Part shown: positions 1 to 8,228 of the stretch, in pieces
Layout of the letters: each line of letters starts with the position of its first letter
Position numbering within the stretch: the stretch's first letter is position 1
Origin: an uncultured Prevotellaceae bacterium
GTDB lineage: Bacteria > Bacteroidota > Bacteroidia > Bacteroidales > Bacteroidaceae
Assembly (NCBI GenBank): GCA_946410305.1
Contig: CAMJZV010000003.1
Location: forward strand, 1-64,000
DNA: 64,000 nt
Direction: 5' to 3'
Made by a program: the position numbers and the translations under genes
The notes under the pieces: generated by a model
Told to the model about the DNA's origin: nothing
Database searches by the model: none
Seen by the model: the letters and a program-made list of their open reading frames with translations, nothing else

Positions 1-23
1 AGGCCGCCACTTTTTTAAGAGAA

Positions 24-56
24 GCCCTTGAGTCCAAAAGACTTGAGGGCTTTTTT
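24..56 (+). terminator. Rho-independent terminator of a gene left of the window
   Basis: Perfect 11-bp stem (GCCCTTGAGTC at 24-34 with its complement at 40-50), loop CAAAA, then six T at 51-56. The T-run is on the plus strand, so it ends a transcript entering from the left. The first nine bases (aggccgcca) could be the G-CCA end of a tRNA, but too little is present to call one. Confidence 0.85.
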
Positions 57-98
57 ATGCCTGTGGACGAGACAGCTGTATTTCTGAGCTGCTGCAAT

Positions 99-725
99 CT
101 ACAAGCTGAATAAGAACTGCAGATTGCGGTACTCCCAATGGACAACGCGAAATCGGATGAGTCGTGCTAGAAGCGTTATCACCTTAGGACGCGGGATTTG
201 TGAGCGTCTGACGATAAGGTTGAGGGGCAACTCTTGATCTTGTAGTACATCAAGAATCTTTCTGACGGAATCTGTATATGTCAACATGGTTCCCTGCGGA
301 TTCTGTGACTCGCGCCAGATGGCTAAATGTACTGGCGAAGCGACAATGTTCTCGTCAGCGATACGAATATAGGCCTTTGGTTTTTCTTCGTCACTGACTA
401 CGCAGATGGGACGGCGCTCAGAGGGAGGAACGGTAGCAATAACAATGGTGCGCCCTTCAATATGATAGGTGTCAAACTTGATGCTGGCCTCTGGACGGCA
501 ATAGCGGTATGCTGCCTGGTGCATCATGTAGATTTCCTCCTCATCACGGACGCCAGACATGTTGCCGTCGTCACGAACGCCAATCAGGAGGCGACCACCA
601 TCTGTATTGGCAAAAGCCGAAACAGATTTGGCCAGTTTCAGGGCATCGGACACACGATACTTGAAGTCCTGCTGCTGGTGCTCGCCCTCACGGATTAGCG
701 TCAGGAGATACTGTTTGTCATCCAT
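99..725 (-). CDS. AlbA_2 (Schlafen-type) domain protein with C-terminal winged-helix-like region
   Basis: A 208-aa protein starting MDDKQYLLTLIREGEHQQQ. The first half matches the AlbA_2/divergent AAA_4 pattern: E-x-Q-x-x-DFK, then SAFANTDGGRLLIGVRDDGN, followed by a compact beta-rich part. The last 60 residues (SVRKILDVLQ, LPKVITLLARLIRF region) look like a winged helix. Such proteins are usually annotated as putative DNA-binding or transcriptional regulators, and some belong to defence-linked families; which applies here is not visible. The frame stays open to 899, but the TAnnTTTG promoter at 744-751 lies in that extension, so the ATG at 725 is chosen. Monocistronic, with repeats on both sides. 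Confidence 0.8.
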   Translation of the reverse strand: MDDKQYLLTLIREGEHQQQDFKYRVSDALKLAKSVSAFANTDGGRLLIGVRDDGNMSGVRDEEEIYMMHQAAYRYCRPEASIKFDTYHIEGRTIVIATVPPSERRPICVVSDEEKPKAYIRIADENIVASPVHLAIWRESQNPQGTMLTYTDSVRKILDVLQDQELPLNLIVRRSQIPRPKVITLLARLIRFRVVHWEYRNLQFLFSL

Positions 726-743
726 TATACTGTTATTTGACTG

Positions 744-751
744 CAAAGATA
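744..751 (-). promoter_or_regulatory. -7 box for the AlbA_2 gene
   Basis: Minus strand reads TATCTTTG followed by CA, matching the Bacteroidetes TAnnTTTG box, about 18 bases before the ATG at 725. The only -33 candidate (CAAA at 775-778 on plus) is 23 bp away, longer than usual. Confidence 0.7.
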
Positions 752-838
752 CAAAATAACGCTCACTTTCAGCGCAAAACATGTAACCTTTTAGCCTAAC
801 CCCTTTGAAACCTTGATAAATAAAGACAATACAGTCGG

Positions 839-893
839 GAGATAGCTGTAGCCAGCTCTGGCTTAGCTGTTGCTGCGTGCGAGATAGCTGTAG
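839..893. repeat. Direct repeat of 13 bp in the gap beside the AlbA_2 gene
   Basis: GAGATAGCTGTAG occurs at 839-851 and 881-893, within GC-rich sequence full of AGCTG words. A second 13-mer, CAGCTGTATTTCT, occurs at 73-85 and 929-941, on either side of the AlbA_2 gene. A similar AGCCAGCTC-GGAGACAG region lies at 29405-29470. They look like degenerate members of a dispersed repeat family. Confidence 0.55.
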
Positions 894-970
894 TTGCACT
901 CCGGATACAGCTGATTTACATCTTGTATCAGCTGTATTTCTTTGCTTCTTTTTTGGACAGGTATTAAAAA

Positions 971-1247
971 AGACCTAACATCCCTAACATTAGATTTGTA
1001 AGTTCTTGTAATATAAATCCTTACACGAGTCTTTCCTTTTCTATCCCTACCATTAGACCTACCATCATCCCTACCATGAAAGGTAACATCCTCCATGTTC
1101 TGACCTGACGTCTGGCTTTAGCTCTGATGTTAGGGATCATGTTAGGGATGATGGTAGGTCTAATGGTAGGGATGGCGAACAGTCCATGCATTGCATTCCC
1201 TTTATTTATGCGGGTTTCAGCAGACCTATGGTAGGGATGTTAGGTCT
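971..1247. repeat. Nested inverted repeats in a gene-free stretch (726-1262)
   Basis: Inner pair: 1043-1073 and 1143-1173 are perfect 31-bp inverted copies built from GGTAGG/TAGGGAT words, 69 bp apart. Outer pair: 971-986 and 1232-1247, perfect 16 bp (AGACCTAACATCCCTA and its complement). Further TTAGGGAT copies lie between 1119 and 1150. Open frames here have no promoter, no recognisable domain and repetitive composition, so I call no gene between 726 and 1262. The 69-bp centre has only a near-match to a -7 box (TACCTTTC on minus, just inside the left arm). Confidence 0.85.
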
Positions 1248-1262
1248 GTTTGAAAATCAACT

Positions 1263-1982
1263 TTATTCGGAATACATCATATATTGTTTGATCTCTTTAG
1301 GCCAAACGTCATTTGTTCTGGTGAAGTTCCAAGGCCTTTCATCCTTCTCTTTTATTTCCTGTGGATTCTTTTTCCAACAATCTATATATGAACTTGGGTA
1401 CTTCTTGACATTCACTCTAGGTTTTGAAGGGAACTTCAAATCATGACTTATAGTATTTTCTTCATCTTCCCATGCAATATCATTTTGTCCGCCAGTTAAA
1501 GAGAATCCATTAATAAAATCATATAGGAAAGTAGACCTGTTATCGTAAGGAATCTTATCCTTATTGGAATCCTTCTTATGCTCTTCCTTTGTCTTAATGA
1601 AGGTTTTTGCATTCTCATCATAAATAGCATATTCCCTAATCAGAGCAGATGCTCTGTATTTTAGGGACGGATTTTCAAACGTGATATCAAATCCCGACAT
1701 ATGAGCGTGGAGTGTTAGCATTGGAAAGTACGGGACTTCCCTTCCAAGCCGTCCATTCCTATGATATACAATAGGGTCATAGACTTTGATTGGACTATCG
1801 TTCTCAGCATGAAAGTAGAACTCTACGGTCTTTATATATACACGATAGTCATTTCTCACTCTGATATAGCCGTCATACAATATGGTTTTAGCTATATTAG
1901 AAAATCTATTTGTGAGATTTTCATTGGTAAACTCTTCCAATTTCATCTCGGAGAAGTCCTTAAGTACTGTTATCAGCTTCAT
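1263..1982 (-). CDS. Uncharacterised 239-aa protein
   Basis: Not recognised. It has no signal peptide or membrane segment. The sequence is rich in charged and aromatic residues, with a core around residues 38-125 containing VEFYFHAEND, DPIVYHRNGR, LTLHAHMSGFDITFE and ASALIREY. The order of an acidic-aromatic strand, D-x-x-x-H-x-x-GR and a late ALIR strand faintly recalls the alkyladenine (3-methyladenine) DNA glycosylase layout; that is speculation, not an assignment. The last 50 residues (DERPWNFTRTNDVWPKEIKQ) look like a conserved helical tail. A promoter box 20 bases upstream supports the start. AT-rich like the next three genes, suggesting acquired DNA. Confidence 0.7.
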   Translation of the reverse strand: MKLITVLKDFSEMKLEEFTNENLTNRFSNIAKTILYDGYIRVRNDYRVYIKTVEFYFHAENDSPIKVYDPIVYHRNGRLGREVPYFPMLTLHAHMSGFDITFENPSLKYRASALIREYAIYDENAKTFIKTKEEHKKDSNKDKIPYDNRSTFLYDFINGFSLTGGQNDIAWEDEENTISHDLKFPSKPRVNVKKYPSSYIDCWKKNPQEIKEKDERPWNFTRTNDVWPKEIKQYMMYSE

Positions 1983-2001
1983 ATTTGATAGTTTTATGTT
2001 G

Positions 2002-2009
2002 CAAATATA
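2002..2009 (-). promoter_or_regulatory. -7 box for the 239-aa gene
   Basis: Minus strand TATATTTG followed by CA, about 20 bases before the ATG at 1982. No clear -33 box. Confidence 0.65.
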
Positions 2010-2048
2010 TAAAAAATTAAATTGAATGGAGAATAATCATCTGTTTTT

Positions 2049-2474
2049 CTAACAATATAGCTCTTTTTTCATTTGCCTCTCAATCCATTTGAAATCTTTC
2101 TGGGAGGATTGAGCAAAGGCTAAACAAATCTTAGCCCTGTTGTTTCCAAGATTTTCCTGATATCTTCGTTTTAATTCTTCACAAGCAAGATTCACATAGC
2201 CATCAGTTTTATTCAGAAACAAATTTATCAGTTCATCTGTATCCATATCCACAATGCGCTCTTCACGCTTTGTAATCTCATCGGCATATAGAATTTTGAT
2301 TAATTCTGCTTTTAGCATGGAATCATCAGAAACCCATTTATTTCTATTAAGTAACAACAATTCATTCCGAGGCAGATCTCTCAAAATGTCTATGCACTTT
2401 TCCAATTCATCACTGTCCCATGGCTCATAATGGTATTTTCTTACTTGCTTCAAAATATACTTAAATTTTTCCAT
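2049..2474 (-). CDS. Uncharacterised 141-aa helical protein
   Basis: Not recognised. The sequence is charged and probably almost all helix, with no signal peptide, membrane segment or cysteine motif; repeated D/E-x-L pairs suggest a small helical-repeat or interaction domain. The start follows the upstream cysteine-peptidase-like gene by 28 bases with no promoter-like box between, so it is probably the third gene of the deiminase operon. Two AT-rich short frames on the other strand are not convincing. Confidence 0.6.
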   Translation of the reverse strand: MEKFKYILKQVRKYHYEPWDSDELEKCIDILRDLPRNELLLLNRNKWVSDDSMLKAELIKILYADEITKREERIVDMDTDELINLFLNKTDGYVNLACEELKRRYQENLGNNRAKICLAFAQSSQKDFKWIERQMKKELYC

Positions 2475-2502
2475 AATTATAATGATTATATTGTAATTTA
2501 AA

Positions 2503-3198
2503 TCAGAATGGGCAATAACTCTCTACAGGGAAATCTTCTATGACTAAAAAGCTGTTAACGCATATTTTTTCCTCGTCATAATAATTGGTATCTGTATAAT
2601 CGTCATCATCGGCATTAAGATAATCGATGTCGATGACGGTATTCCATAATTGCATAAAAGGCACCCCATGAGCAGGATCTAAACAGAACAAACGTAACCG
2701 ATTCTTTGCCTCTCTTCTGTAGGCAACGGCGACTAACGCATGACCAACCTCTGACTGCCTAGAATATCCCAACATTACGGGCTGTCTACAATCTAAATTT
2801 ACTCTAATCAATCGATGCAGTAATTCGCGATTAACGGTATTCGGAGTACCAGGTACTGTTGTATACGCCTCACATATTTTGCTTCCAAAACATTTATTTG
2901 CTTTTTCAGAGATTTCTTGCAACCTGTACCCACCAGAACAAACACCTTTAAATCCAAGCAGAAATTCATGCTGAATGCGACTAACAAATTCGCAATCTTT
3001 TGCGCGTTCGCCATCAATCAAATCCTCCCAATCGAGTTTGTGGTGAAAAATTAGCATCATCATCAAACAATATATAGTACACGATCCATCTAGGTCTCCT
3101 TGCTTAGCGAATACCCTCGACATTTTTCCACTTCTCCCAATAGCTCTTATTCCTTTAACATCCAAGAAGATGTTCTTAATAAATTTTGCTGTAAACAT
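2503..3198 (-). CDS. Papain-like (C39/C70-like) cysteine peptidase-type protein
   Basis: About 231 aa. In the numbering that starts at a possible TTG at 3204, it shows the papain-fold signature: glutamine Q35 in KQGDLDG, candidate nucleophile C42 in GSCTIYCLMMM at the start of a helix, H155 in SEVGHALVAVAY, and D176 in LFCLDPAHG, as expected for a Cys-His-Asp triad with an oxyanion Gln. No signal peptide, so cytosolic unless exported otherwise. The C-terminal 40 residues are acidic. ATG at 3198 is chosen, two bases after the stop of the deiminase-fold gene; a TTG at 3204 overlapping that stop is the alternative. Substrate unknown. The C39-like label is a fold-level inference. Confidence 0.65.
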   Translation of the reverse strand: MFTAKFIKNIFLDVKGIRAIGRSGKMSRVFAKQGDLDGSCTIYCLMMMLIFHHKLDWEDLIDGERAKDCEFVSRIQHEFLLGFKGVCSGGYRLQEISEKANKCFGSKICEAYTTVPGTPNTVNRELLHRLIRVNLDCRQPVMLGYSRQSEVGHALVAVAYRREAKNRLRLFCLDPAHGVPFMQLWNTVIDIDYLNADDDDYTDTNYYDEEKICVNSFLVIEDFPVESYCPF

Positions 3199-3200
3199 AT

Positions 3201-4070
3201 TCAAACAGTTTTTGGTAATTCTTGAATATTATCTTCTTCTTGCAAATCAACAAGAACATTCCATGTTGAGCAATTCAGTGCTCCACCCTCGCGAACAATA
3301 CTCTCACAATGATAAATAGGATGGCACTTACATTGTGGGAAAGCATCATCAATCTGCCTGAAAGCCATTTCTCCAAACTTGTCGTCCATCATTGGAATAA
3401 AGATTTGATGACCAACATGTAGGAAATTGATGTAAGCCCAGCTCTTATCGTTGTAAGCACCGTAGTGTAGTTCTGTGATATCGAAATGAGGTCTGAGTGC
3501 ATCCAATAGCTTCTTACGCATGGCCTTGTCAAAGTCGCAGTAATTATTGAGTATTACGTGACCTTCGCCCACATACCTCACCATTCCGTCTGCATGACCA
3601 TATTCATCGTAATAATCTTCAGGTATCAACACTGTTTCTGCTTCCAGCAGTTGACCCAGCGTGTCGATAAGCGTATTGTGATTGTAGTGTGGATTCTCTC
3701 TGAAAATTTTGTCAGTCATGATTACTTTGTTGCCACAACTAATGACGTTGCCACCATCAATAATAATATCTGAGTCCATCACTTGTAAGCCAAGAGCTGA
3801 GAGAATTGCGTATGTGTCAGGCTTATATTCAGGGTTGTCTTTAAGATAATCAGGACTATAATTGAATCGCACTAACTTGTCTTTTCTAACCTGCACAGGC
3901 ATATAGTCACGCGTCCAAATGTGGAATGGGGATGCAGTTAGGGGCAAAAAGTTCCAACTGATTTTGTGGTTATGCAATGTACCTAAAAGATGCCCTGTCG
4001 CATCGACATAATTTTCCGAGGTCATTCCTTTTGCAAGATAAACTTTGTTTGTATCAAAATCTGTAATCAT
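3201..4070 (-). CDS. Agmatine deiminase / peptidyl-arginine deiminase-fold enzyme
   Basis: 289 aa with the guanidino-group-modifying signature in order: WTRDY (W52, R54, D55), IIDGGNVI (D105), YGHADGMVRYV (H159, D161) and EGGALNCSTWN with nucleophile candidate C267. This fits the agmatine deiminase/PAD_porph superfamily, which hydrolyses a guanidine through a Cys thioester. Typical agmatine deiminases are 340-370 aa with GGG-x-H-C near the cysteine; here the protein is shorter and the residue before C267 is Asn rather than His, so agmatine may not be the substrate. No signal peptide, unlike secreted Porphyromonas PAD. First gene of an operon with the papain-like gene, which follows directly. 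No agmatine pathway partner is nearby. Confidence 0.8.
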   Translation of the reverse strand: MITDFDTNKVYLAKGMTSENYVDATGHLLGTLHNHKISWNFLPLTASPFHIWTRDYMPVQVRKDKLVRFNYSPDYLKDNPEYKPDTYAILSALGLQVMDSDIIIDGGNVISCGNKVIMTDKIFRENPHYNHNTLIDTLGQLLEAETVLIPEDYYDEYGHADGMVRYVGEGHVILNNYCDFDKAMRKKLLDALRPHFDITELHYGAYNDKSWAYINFLHVGHQIFIPMMDDKFGEMAFRQIDDAFPQCKCHPIYHCESIVREGGALNCSTWNVLVDLQEEDNIQELPKTV

Positions 4071-4305
4071 TTTATATATAATTTATTGATAATGAGATAT
4101 TTAAGTTTGTTGGCGAAGGTATTAAAAGGATTTCATTCCGCCAAACTTTTTTCGTTAAAGTTGCGTTAAGATTTTCGAAGGAGTTATTAAGGATGAAGAA
4201 AATGTCTTCCTGTGACGCTAATAACGCAAATGACGGTAATTCTAATAAATCTATACCCGCATTTTTCTGAGAAAACATCTGCACAAAATAAAAATGCATT
4301 GTGTA
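4071..4305. other. AT-rich intergenic region upstream of the deiminase gene
   Basis: A 75-codon minus-strand frame (4072-4299) ends one base before the deiminase ATG, but I recognise nothing in it and it may be leader. Minus strand TACCTTCG near 4115-4122 is a weak -7 match. No other feature seen. Confidence 0.4.
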
Positions 4306-4335
4306 TTGTTATTTAGAAAAAAAATTGTATCTTTG
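4306..4335 (+). promoter_or_regulatory. Promoter of the 275-aa lipoprotein gene
   Basis: TTG at 4306-4308 and TATCTTTG at 4328-4335, 19 bp apart, followed by CA. Predicted start near 4341, about 20 bases before the ATG at 4362. Confidence 0.8.
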
Positions 4336-4361
4336 CACGGAATTTCTAACTAATCGACCTA

Positions 4362-5189
4362 ATGAAGACAATTTGCATTTTGGCGACTTGCGCGCTACTG
4401 ACCAGCTGCTCACTAAATCTGCATCCTGAAGACGAGAATGTTCTGACTGCTAAGTTTAATAGTACTTGGAATGTTCATGAGGGTGTTGAGCGGAATATTA
4501 ATGGTGTTATTACTTATGACGCTCTTTCTTGGGGAGGTCTTGTGGCAGATGTAAAGTATAGAAACATGCCCGTGGACTGGAGTAACTATGAGTCTATCAC
4601 CTTTGAGTTTGCTGAGCCGACAAAAGTTCCGACGCAAATTATGGTGTCTGAAAAGCTGAAGACGGTGGGTAAGGCTGGCATCTCGTCGCTGACGTGCTAT
4701 TTCGACGGTCAGGACTTGAAATCGGTCAACGAGGTGGCCCTTCAGGCTTCTGATACAAGTGTTCTTAAGGTTAAGAATGTTTTTCTGACACCAGGCAGAA
4801 GCGTTTGGGAGTCTTCGCCAATCTGGGAAGGTGACTGCGCTTTGGGTAACTGGGAAAATGGTTTTGTTGTTAAGCCAGAAGAATTTACTTCAGCTGTAGA
4901 GGGGGATAAGATAGAGTTCATCATTAAAACAGATGTCAGTGATCCTGATAGAGGATATTGGTTGCTGAAGACAGTCTATAATAAGACGGAGAATACCCTT
5001 GAAGGCAATGACAACGAGTTGAACCAATGGGGGTGCTCCATGATGGGTCAGGCTGCGACGAGCTATCGCATATTGCTTACAGCCAACGATGTCAAGAATC
5101 TGCGCGAAAAGGGATTGTTTGTCAATGGCTACTATACCAATGTCACCCAGGTGAACCTTCTTCGCAGAGGAATAGCTCCAGCACAGTAA
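4362..5189 (+). CDS. Uncharacterised lipoprotein
   Basis: 275 aa. Lipoprotein signal peptide MKTICILATCALLTSCSLN with lipobox LTSC (C16). The mature part looks like two beta-sandwich modules: residues about 20-140 (NSTWNVHEGVERNING, WSNYESITFEF) and 150-270 (IWEGDCALGNWENG, DRGYWLLKTVYN). This resembles carbohydrate-binding-like or lectin-like surface lipoproteins of Bacteroidetes, but no specific family is recognised. It has its own promoter. The histidine kinase gene follows after 69 bases with no obvious promoter between, so the two may be cotranscribed. Confidence 0.75.
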   Translation: MKTICILATCALLTSCSLNLHPEDENVLTAKFNSTWNVHEGVERNINGVITYDALSWGGLVADVKYRNMPVDWSNYESITFEFAEPTKVPTQIMVSEKLKTVGKAGISSLTCYFDGQDLKSVNEVALQASDTSVLKVKNVFLTPGRSVWESSPIWEGDCALGNWENGFVVKPEEFTSAVEGDKIEFIIKTDVSDPDRGYWLLKTVYNKTENTLEGNDNELNQWGCSMMGQAATSYRILLTANDVKNLREKGLFVNGYYTNVTQVNLLRRGIAPAQ

Positions 5190-5258
5190 GAAGACCTGTT
5201 CAGCCTGAATCTCTAAGCTTGATGCAATAATCCACCTGCGCATGCGTTATAATAAGGT

Positions 5259-6374
5259 ATGCAGTGGACAGACCGTATCAGACAGGTAAAGATCATACTG
5301 GTGGTGGCTGCGGTGATTATTGCCGTGGCGTCGCTATTGGTATCGCACTTCTTGGTGCGCGACCTCTCGACAGAGGAGCGTCACCGTATGGAGGTGTGGG
5401 CGCAGGCATTGCGTACGCTGAATGAAGTGGAGGATGGCCCAGCACTATCATTGGTCCTCAGTGTGATGGAGGGTAACAATACTATACCTGTCATCGTGGT
5501 GAACGATGACGGTAGTATTTACGACTTCCGTAATATTGACGATACACTGAATGTAGAGAGTTATGTGAAGAGCATGATCAAGGCTGGCGACACGATACGC
5601 ATTGGTCAGCAGCTGGTATGCTACGATGATTCTATCATGCTCAAGCGACTGTCGGCATGGCCTTATGTTCAGTTAGGCATTGTGCTGATATTCGTGGTGG
5701 TGGCTATCTTTGCCCTGCTGTCGTCGAAACGTGCCGAGCAGAACAAGGTATGGGTGGGACTGTCGAAAGAGACGGCTCATCAGTTGGGCACACCTGTGTC
5801 TAGCTTGATGGCATGGGTGGAGATGCTGAAAGAACAGTATCCAGACGATGACCTGTTGCCTGAAATGGACAAGGACGTGAAGCGCCTGCAGCTGATAGCT
5901 GACCGTTTCTCGAAGATTGGCTCGCTGCCTGAGCCTGTTGACGCCTCGATGAACGATGTGCTAGTGCATGTCATTGACTATATGGACCGTCGCACCTCCA
6001 GTCAGGTGCAGATGATACGCCACTTACCTGACCATGAGGTGATTGTAAAGATGAATGCCTCGCTCTTTGAGTGGGTGGTGGAGAACCTCTGCAAGAATGC
6101 TGTCGACGCCATGGAAGGTAAGGGTACCATTACGCTGACACTGATGGAGGAAGAGCATCGTGTAGTAATAGAGGTGCAAGATACGGGTAAGGGTATTAAG
6201 AAAAAAGATATTGCCAACGTCTTCACACCAGGCTTCACCACGAAGAAGAGAGGGTGGGGGTTAGGACTGTCGTTGGCCAAGCGTATCGTTGAAGAATACC
6301 ACAAAGGACGTATCTTTGTGAAGCAGTCGGAACCAGGTAAAGGTACTACATTCCGTATTGAAATGAAAAAATGA
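5259..6374 (+). CDS. Membrane sensor histidine kinase without adjacent regulator
   Basis: 371 aa. Transmembrane segments at about 11-33 and 136-156 enclose a 100-residue extracytoplasmic sensor. HisKA H-box SKETAHQLGTPVSS with phosphoacceptor H174; N-box FEWVVENLCKNAVDAM; G1 box DTGKGI; G2 GWGLGLSLAKRIVEEYHKG. The acceptor has His-Gln-Leu instead of the common His-Glu-Ile, as in several Bacteroidetes kinases. No HAMP or PAS is evident and no response regulator lies beside it, so the partner is elsewhere. A typical Prevotella orphan kinase of unknown signal. Confidence 0.9.
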   Translation: MQWTDRIRQVKIILVVAAVIIAVASLLVSHFLVRDLSTEERHRMEVWAQALRTLNEVEDGPALSLVLSVMEGNNTIPVIVVNDDGSIYDFRNIDDTLNVESYVKSMIKAGDTIRIGQQLVCYDDSIMLKRLSAWPYVQLGIVLIFVVVAIFALLSSKRAEQNKVWVGLSKETAHQLGTPVSSLMAWVEMLKEQYPDDDLLPEMDKDVKRLQLIADRFSKIGSLPEPVDASMNDVLVHVIDYMDRRTSSQVQMIRHLPDHEVIVKMNASLFEWVVENLCKNAVDAMEGKGTITLTLMEEEHRVVIEVQDTGKGIKKKDIANVFTPGFTTKKRGWGLGLSLAKRIVEEYHKGRIFVKQSEPGKGTTFRIEMKK

Positions 6375-6382
6375 GTAAAAGA

Positions 6383-6414
6383 TTTGGCTATGTCGCTAAA
6401 TCTTCGTACCTTTG
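6383..6414 (+). promoter_or_regulatory. Promoter of the yceD-rpmF-fabH operon
   Basis: TTTG at 6383-6386, 20-bp spacer, TACCTTTG at 6407-6414 followed by CA. It lies just after the histidine kinase stop, 20 bases before the ATG at 6434. Confidence 0.85.
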
Positions 6415-6433
6415 CACCCCGTAAAGTGTAATT

Positions 6434-6964
6434 ATGTGTAGTCTGGAGCTATTAAAGATTGATTTAAAGGGGTTTAAGGAAGATCAGCAGGTCTTTGAAT
6501 ACAACCTTGGTGATGAGTTCTTTGGAGCTTTGGACGGCTCACAGTTGGAACACGGAGCGTTGCACGTGTCGGTGTCTATACGCAAGATGACCGGCTTTTT
6601 CGAACTCCAGTTCCATACCGAGGGTGTCGTAACTGTCAGCTGCGACCGTTGTCTTGACGACATGGAGCAGCCTATAGCTACTGACAACCAATTGGTGGTC
6701 AAGTTGGGCGACACATACAGCGATGACGATGACACTGTGACAGTTGACGAGAACGAAGGAATACTCGACCTGTCGTGGTTCATCTATGAGTTTACGATGC
6801 TGGCCATACCCATCAAGCACGTTCATGCACCTGGAAAATGCAATAGTGCGATGACGCAGAAGCTCGCAGAGCTGAGCGGCGCTGTCCGAAGCAGCGAAGA
6901 GAAGGCAGAAGCAGCGATAGACCCACGCTGGGAAGCACTGAAAAAAATAAATATTAAAGATTAA
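6434..6964 (+). CDS. yceD: YceD/DUF177 family protein, 23S rRNA accumulation-type
   Basis: 176 aa, the usual length for the DUF177 family. The conserved core VSCDRCLDDMEQPI is followed by acidic D-rich and LDLSWFIYEF segments and a basic C-terminus. In E. coli YceD is linked to 23S rRNA accumulation, and the gene precedes rpmF in many phyla, as here (19-base gap). It has its own promoter and is probably the first gene of an operon running through rpmF and fabH. Confidence 0.9.
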   Translation: MCSLELLKIDLKGFKEDQQVFEYNLGDEFFGALDGSQLEHGALHVSVSIRKMTGFFELQFHTEGVVTVSCDRCLDDMEQPIATDNQLVVKLGDTYSDDDDTVTVDENEGILDLSWFIYEFTMLAIPIKHVHAPGKCNSAMTQKLAELSGAVRSSEEKAEAAIDPRWEALKKINIKD

Positions 6965-6983
6965 ACATTAAAGTAATAGAATT

Positions 6984-7172
6984 ATGGCACATCCTAAAAG
7001 AAGACAATCAAACACCCGTACCGCAAAGCGTCGTACCCATGACAAGGCTGTAGCTCCCACACTGGCAGTATGCCCCAACTGTGGTGCTTACCACCTCTAC
7101 CACACTGTATGCCCCACCTGTGGCTACTATCGTGGCAAGATCGCTATTGTAATGGACGAAGCTGATGAGTAA
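6984..7172 (+). CDS. rpmF: 50S ribosomal protein L32
   Basis: 62 aa, full length for bL32. Starts [20 protein letters not shown]; basic N-terminus, then a zinc ribbon with four cysteines C30, C33 (CPNC) and C43, C46 (CPTC). This is the zinc-binding form, so a zinc-independent copy elsewhere is possible. Its last eight bases overlap the start of fabH, suggesting translational coupling. Confidence 0.98.
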   Translation: MAHPKRRQSNTRTAKRRTHDKAVAPTLAVCPNCGAYHLYHTVCPTCGYYRGKIAIVMDEADE

Positions 7173-8166
7173 AATCAATGCGATAATCACCGGTATTGGT
7201 GGCTACGTGCCTGACTATGTCCTCAATAACGAGGAACTGTCGCGCATGGTAGACACCAATGACGAGTGGATTATGACGCGTGTAGGTATTAAGGAGCGCC
7301 GCATCCTCGCTGAGGAAGGTCTCGGTACCAGCTATATGGCCCGTAAGGCTGCCAAGCAGCTGGTTCAGAAGACTGGCGTAGATCCTGATACTATCGACGC
7401 AGTCATCGTTGCCACTTCGACGGCTGATTATAAGTTCCCTTCCACAGCCAGCATCGTGCTGGGCAAGCTCGGACTGAAGAATGCTTTCGCATTCGACTTC
7501 TGGGGTGCATGCTGTGGATTCCTCTATGCACTCGATGTAGCTGGTGCGATGATCCAGAGTGGTCGTTACAAGAAGCTTATCGTGATTGGTGCCGACAAGA
7601 TGTCGTCGGTAACAGACTATAAGGATCGCGCTACCTGCCCGTTGTTCGGCGACGGTGCTGCCGCAGTATTGCTGGAAGCTACCGAAGAGGAGAACATCGG
7701 TGTGATGGATTCTTACCTCCGTGCTGACGGCAAGGGACTGCCCTTCCTGCACATGAAGGCCGGCGGTTCTGTCTGTCCTCCCAGTCACTTTACTGTCGAC
7801 CACCGTCTGCACTACCTCTATCAGGAGGGTCGCACCGTATTCCGCTATGCAGTGACCAACATGAGTGAAGACTGTGCCCTCATCGCAGAGCGTAACAACC
7901 TGAACAAGGACAACATCGCATGGGTGGTTCCTCATCAGGCTAATATGCGCATCATTGAGGCTGTCGCCAAGCGCTTGGAACTGCCGATGGACCAGGTGAT
8001 GGTAAATATCGAGCATTTTGGTAATACCTCTGCCGCTACTATCCCCTTGGCACTTTGGGAGTACGAACCCAAGCTGAAGAAGGGTGATAACATCATCATG
8101 ACCGCTTTCGGTGCTGGTTTCGTACATGGCGCAAGCTATCTGAAGTGGGCGTATGACGGCTGTTAG
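7165..8166 (+). CDS. fabH: 3-oxoacyl-ACP synthase III (KAS III)
   Basis: 333 aa. Condenses acetyl-CoA with malonyl-ACP to begin fatty-acid synthesis. Catalytic triad visible: C116 in [12 protein letters not shown]257 in [10 protein letters not shown]287 in [11 protein letters not shown] second cysteine, C117, sits beside the nucleophile where many homologues have Ala or Gly. It overlaps rpmF by 8 bases; plsX, often between these genes in other phyla, is absent. The stop TAG is directly followed by nine heptamers that lead into era. Confidence 0.97.
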   Translation: MSKINAIITGIGGYVPDYVLNNEELSRMVDTNDEWIMTRVGIKERRILAEEGLGTSYMARKAAKQLVQKTGVDPDTIDAVIVATSTADYKFPSTASIVLGKLGLKNAFAFDFWGACCGFLYALDVAGAMIQSGRYKKLIVIGADKMSSVTDYKDRATCPLFGDGAAAVLLEATEEENIGVMDSYLRADGKGLPFLHMKAGGSVCPPSHFTVDHRLHYLYQEGRTVFRYAVTNMSEDCALIAERNNLNKDNIAWVVPHQANMRIIEAVAKRLELPMDQVMVNIEHFGNTSAATIPLALWEYEPKLKKGDNIIMTAFGAGFVHGASYLKWAYDGC

Positions 8167-8228
8167 CTGTTGGCCTTTGGCTGTTGGCCATTGGCTAAGC
8201 TAAACGCTAAGTGCTAAAAACTAAGAAC
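8166..8228 (+). repeat. Nine consecutive heptamers filling the fabH-era gap
   Basis: GCTGTTG, GCCTTTG, GCTGTTG, GCCATTG, GCTAAGC, TAAACGC, TAAGTGC, TAAAAAC, TAAGAAC: exactly 63 bases from the last base of the fabH stop to the base before the era ATG. Two heptamer families (GCxxTTG and TAAxxxC) are joined. Confidence 0.9.

Noticed and set aside
1..9. Possible 3' end (G-CCA) of a tRNA at the left edge
   Set aside because: Nine bases cannot establish a tRNA; the same bases also fit the end of a reading frame closing at TAA.
863..1446. Open frames on both strands in the repeat region 863-1446
   Set aside because: Composition follows the GGTAGG/TTAGGG repeats or the antisense of the 239-aa gene, with no promoter or domain.
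4072..4299. 75-codon minus-strand frame ahead of the deiminase gene
   Set aside because: No recognisable feature; kept only as part of the intergenic description.
7144..8127. Long 327-codon frame antisense to fabH
   Set aside because: It mirrors fabH, whose catalytic motifs and operon position are clear; similar long mirrors oppose nadB, alaS and mltD.
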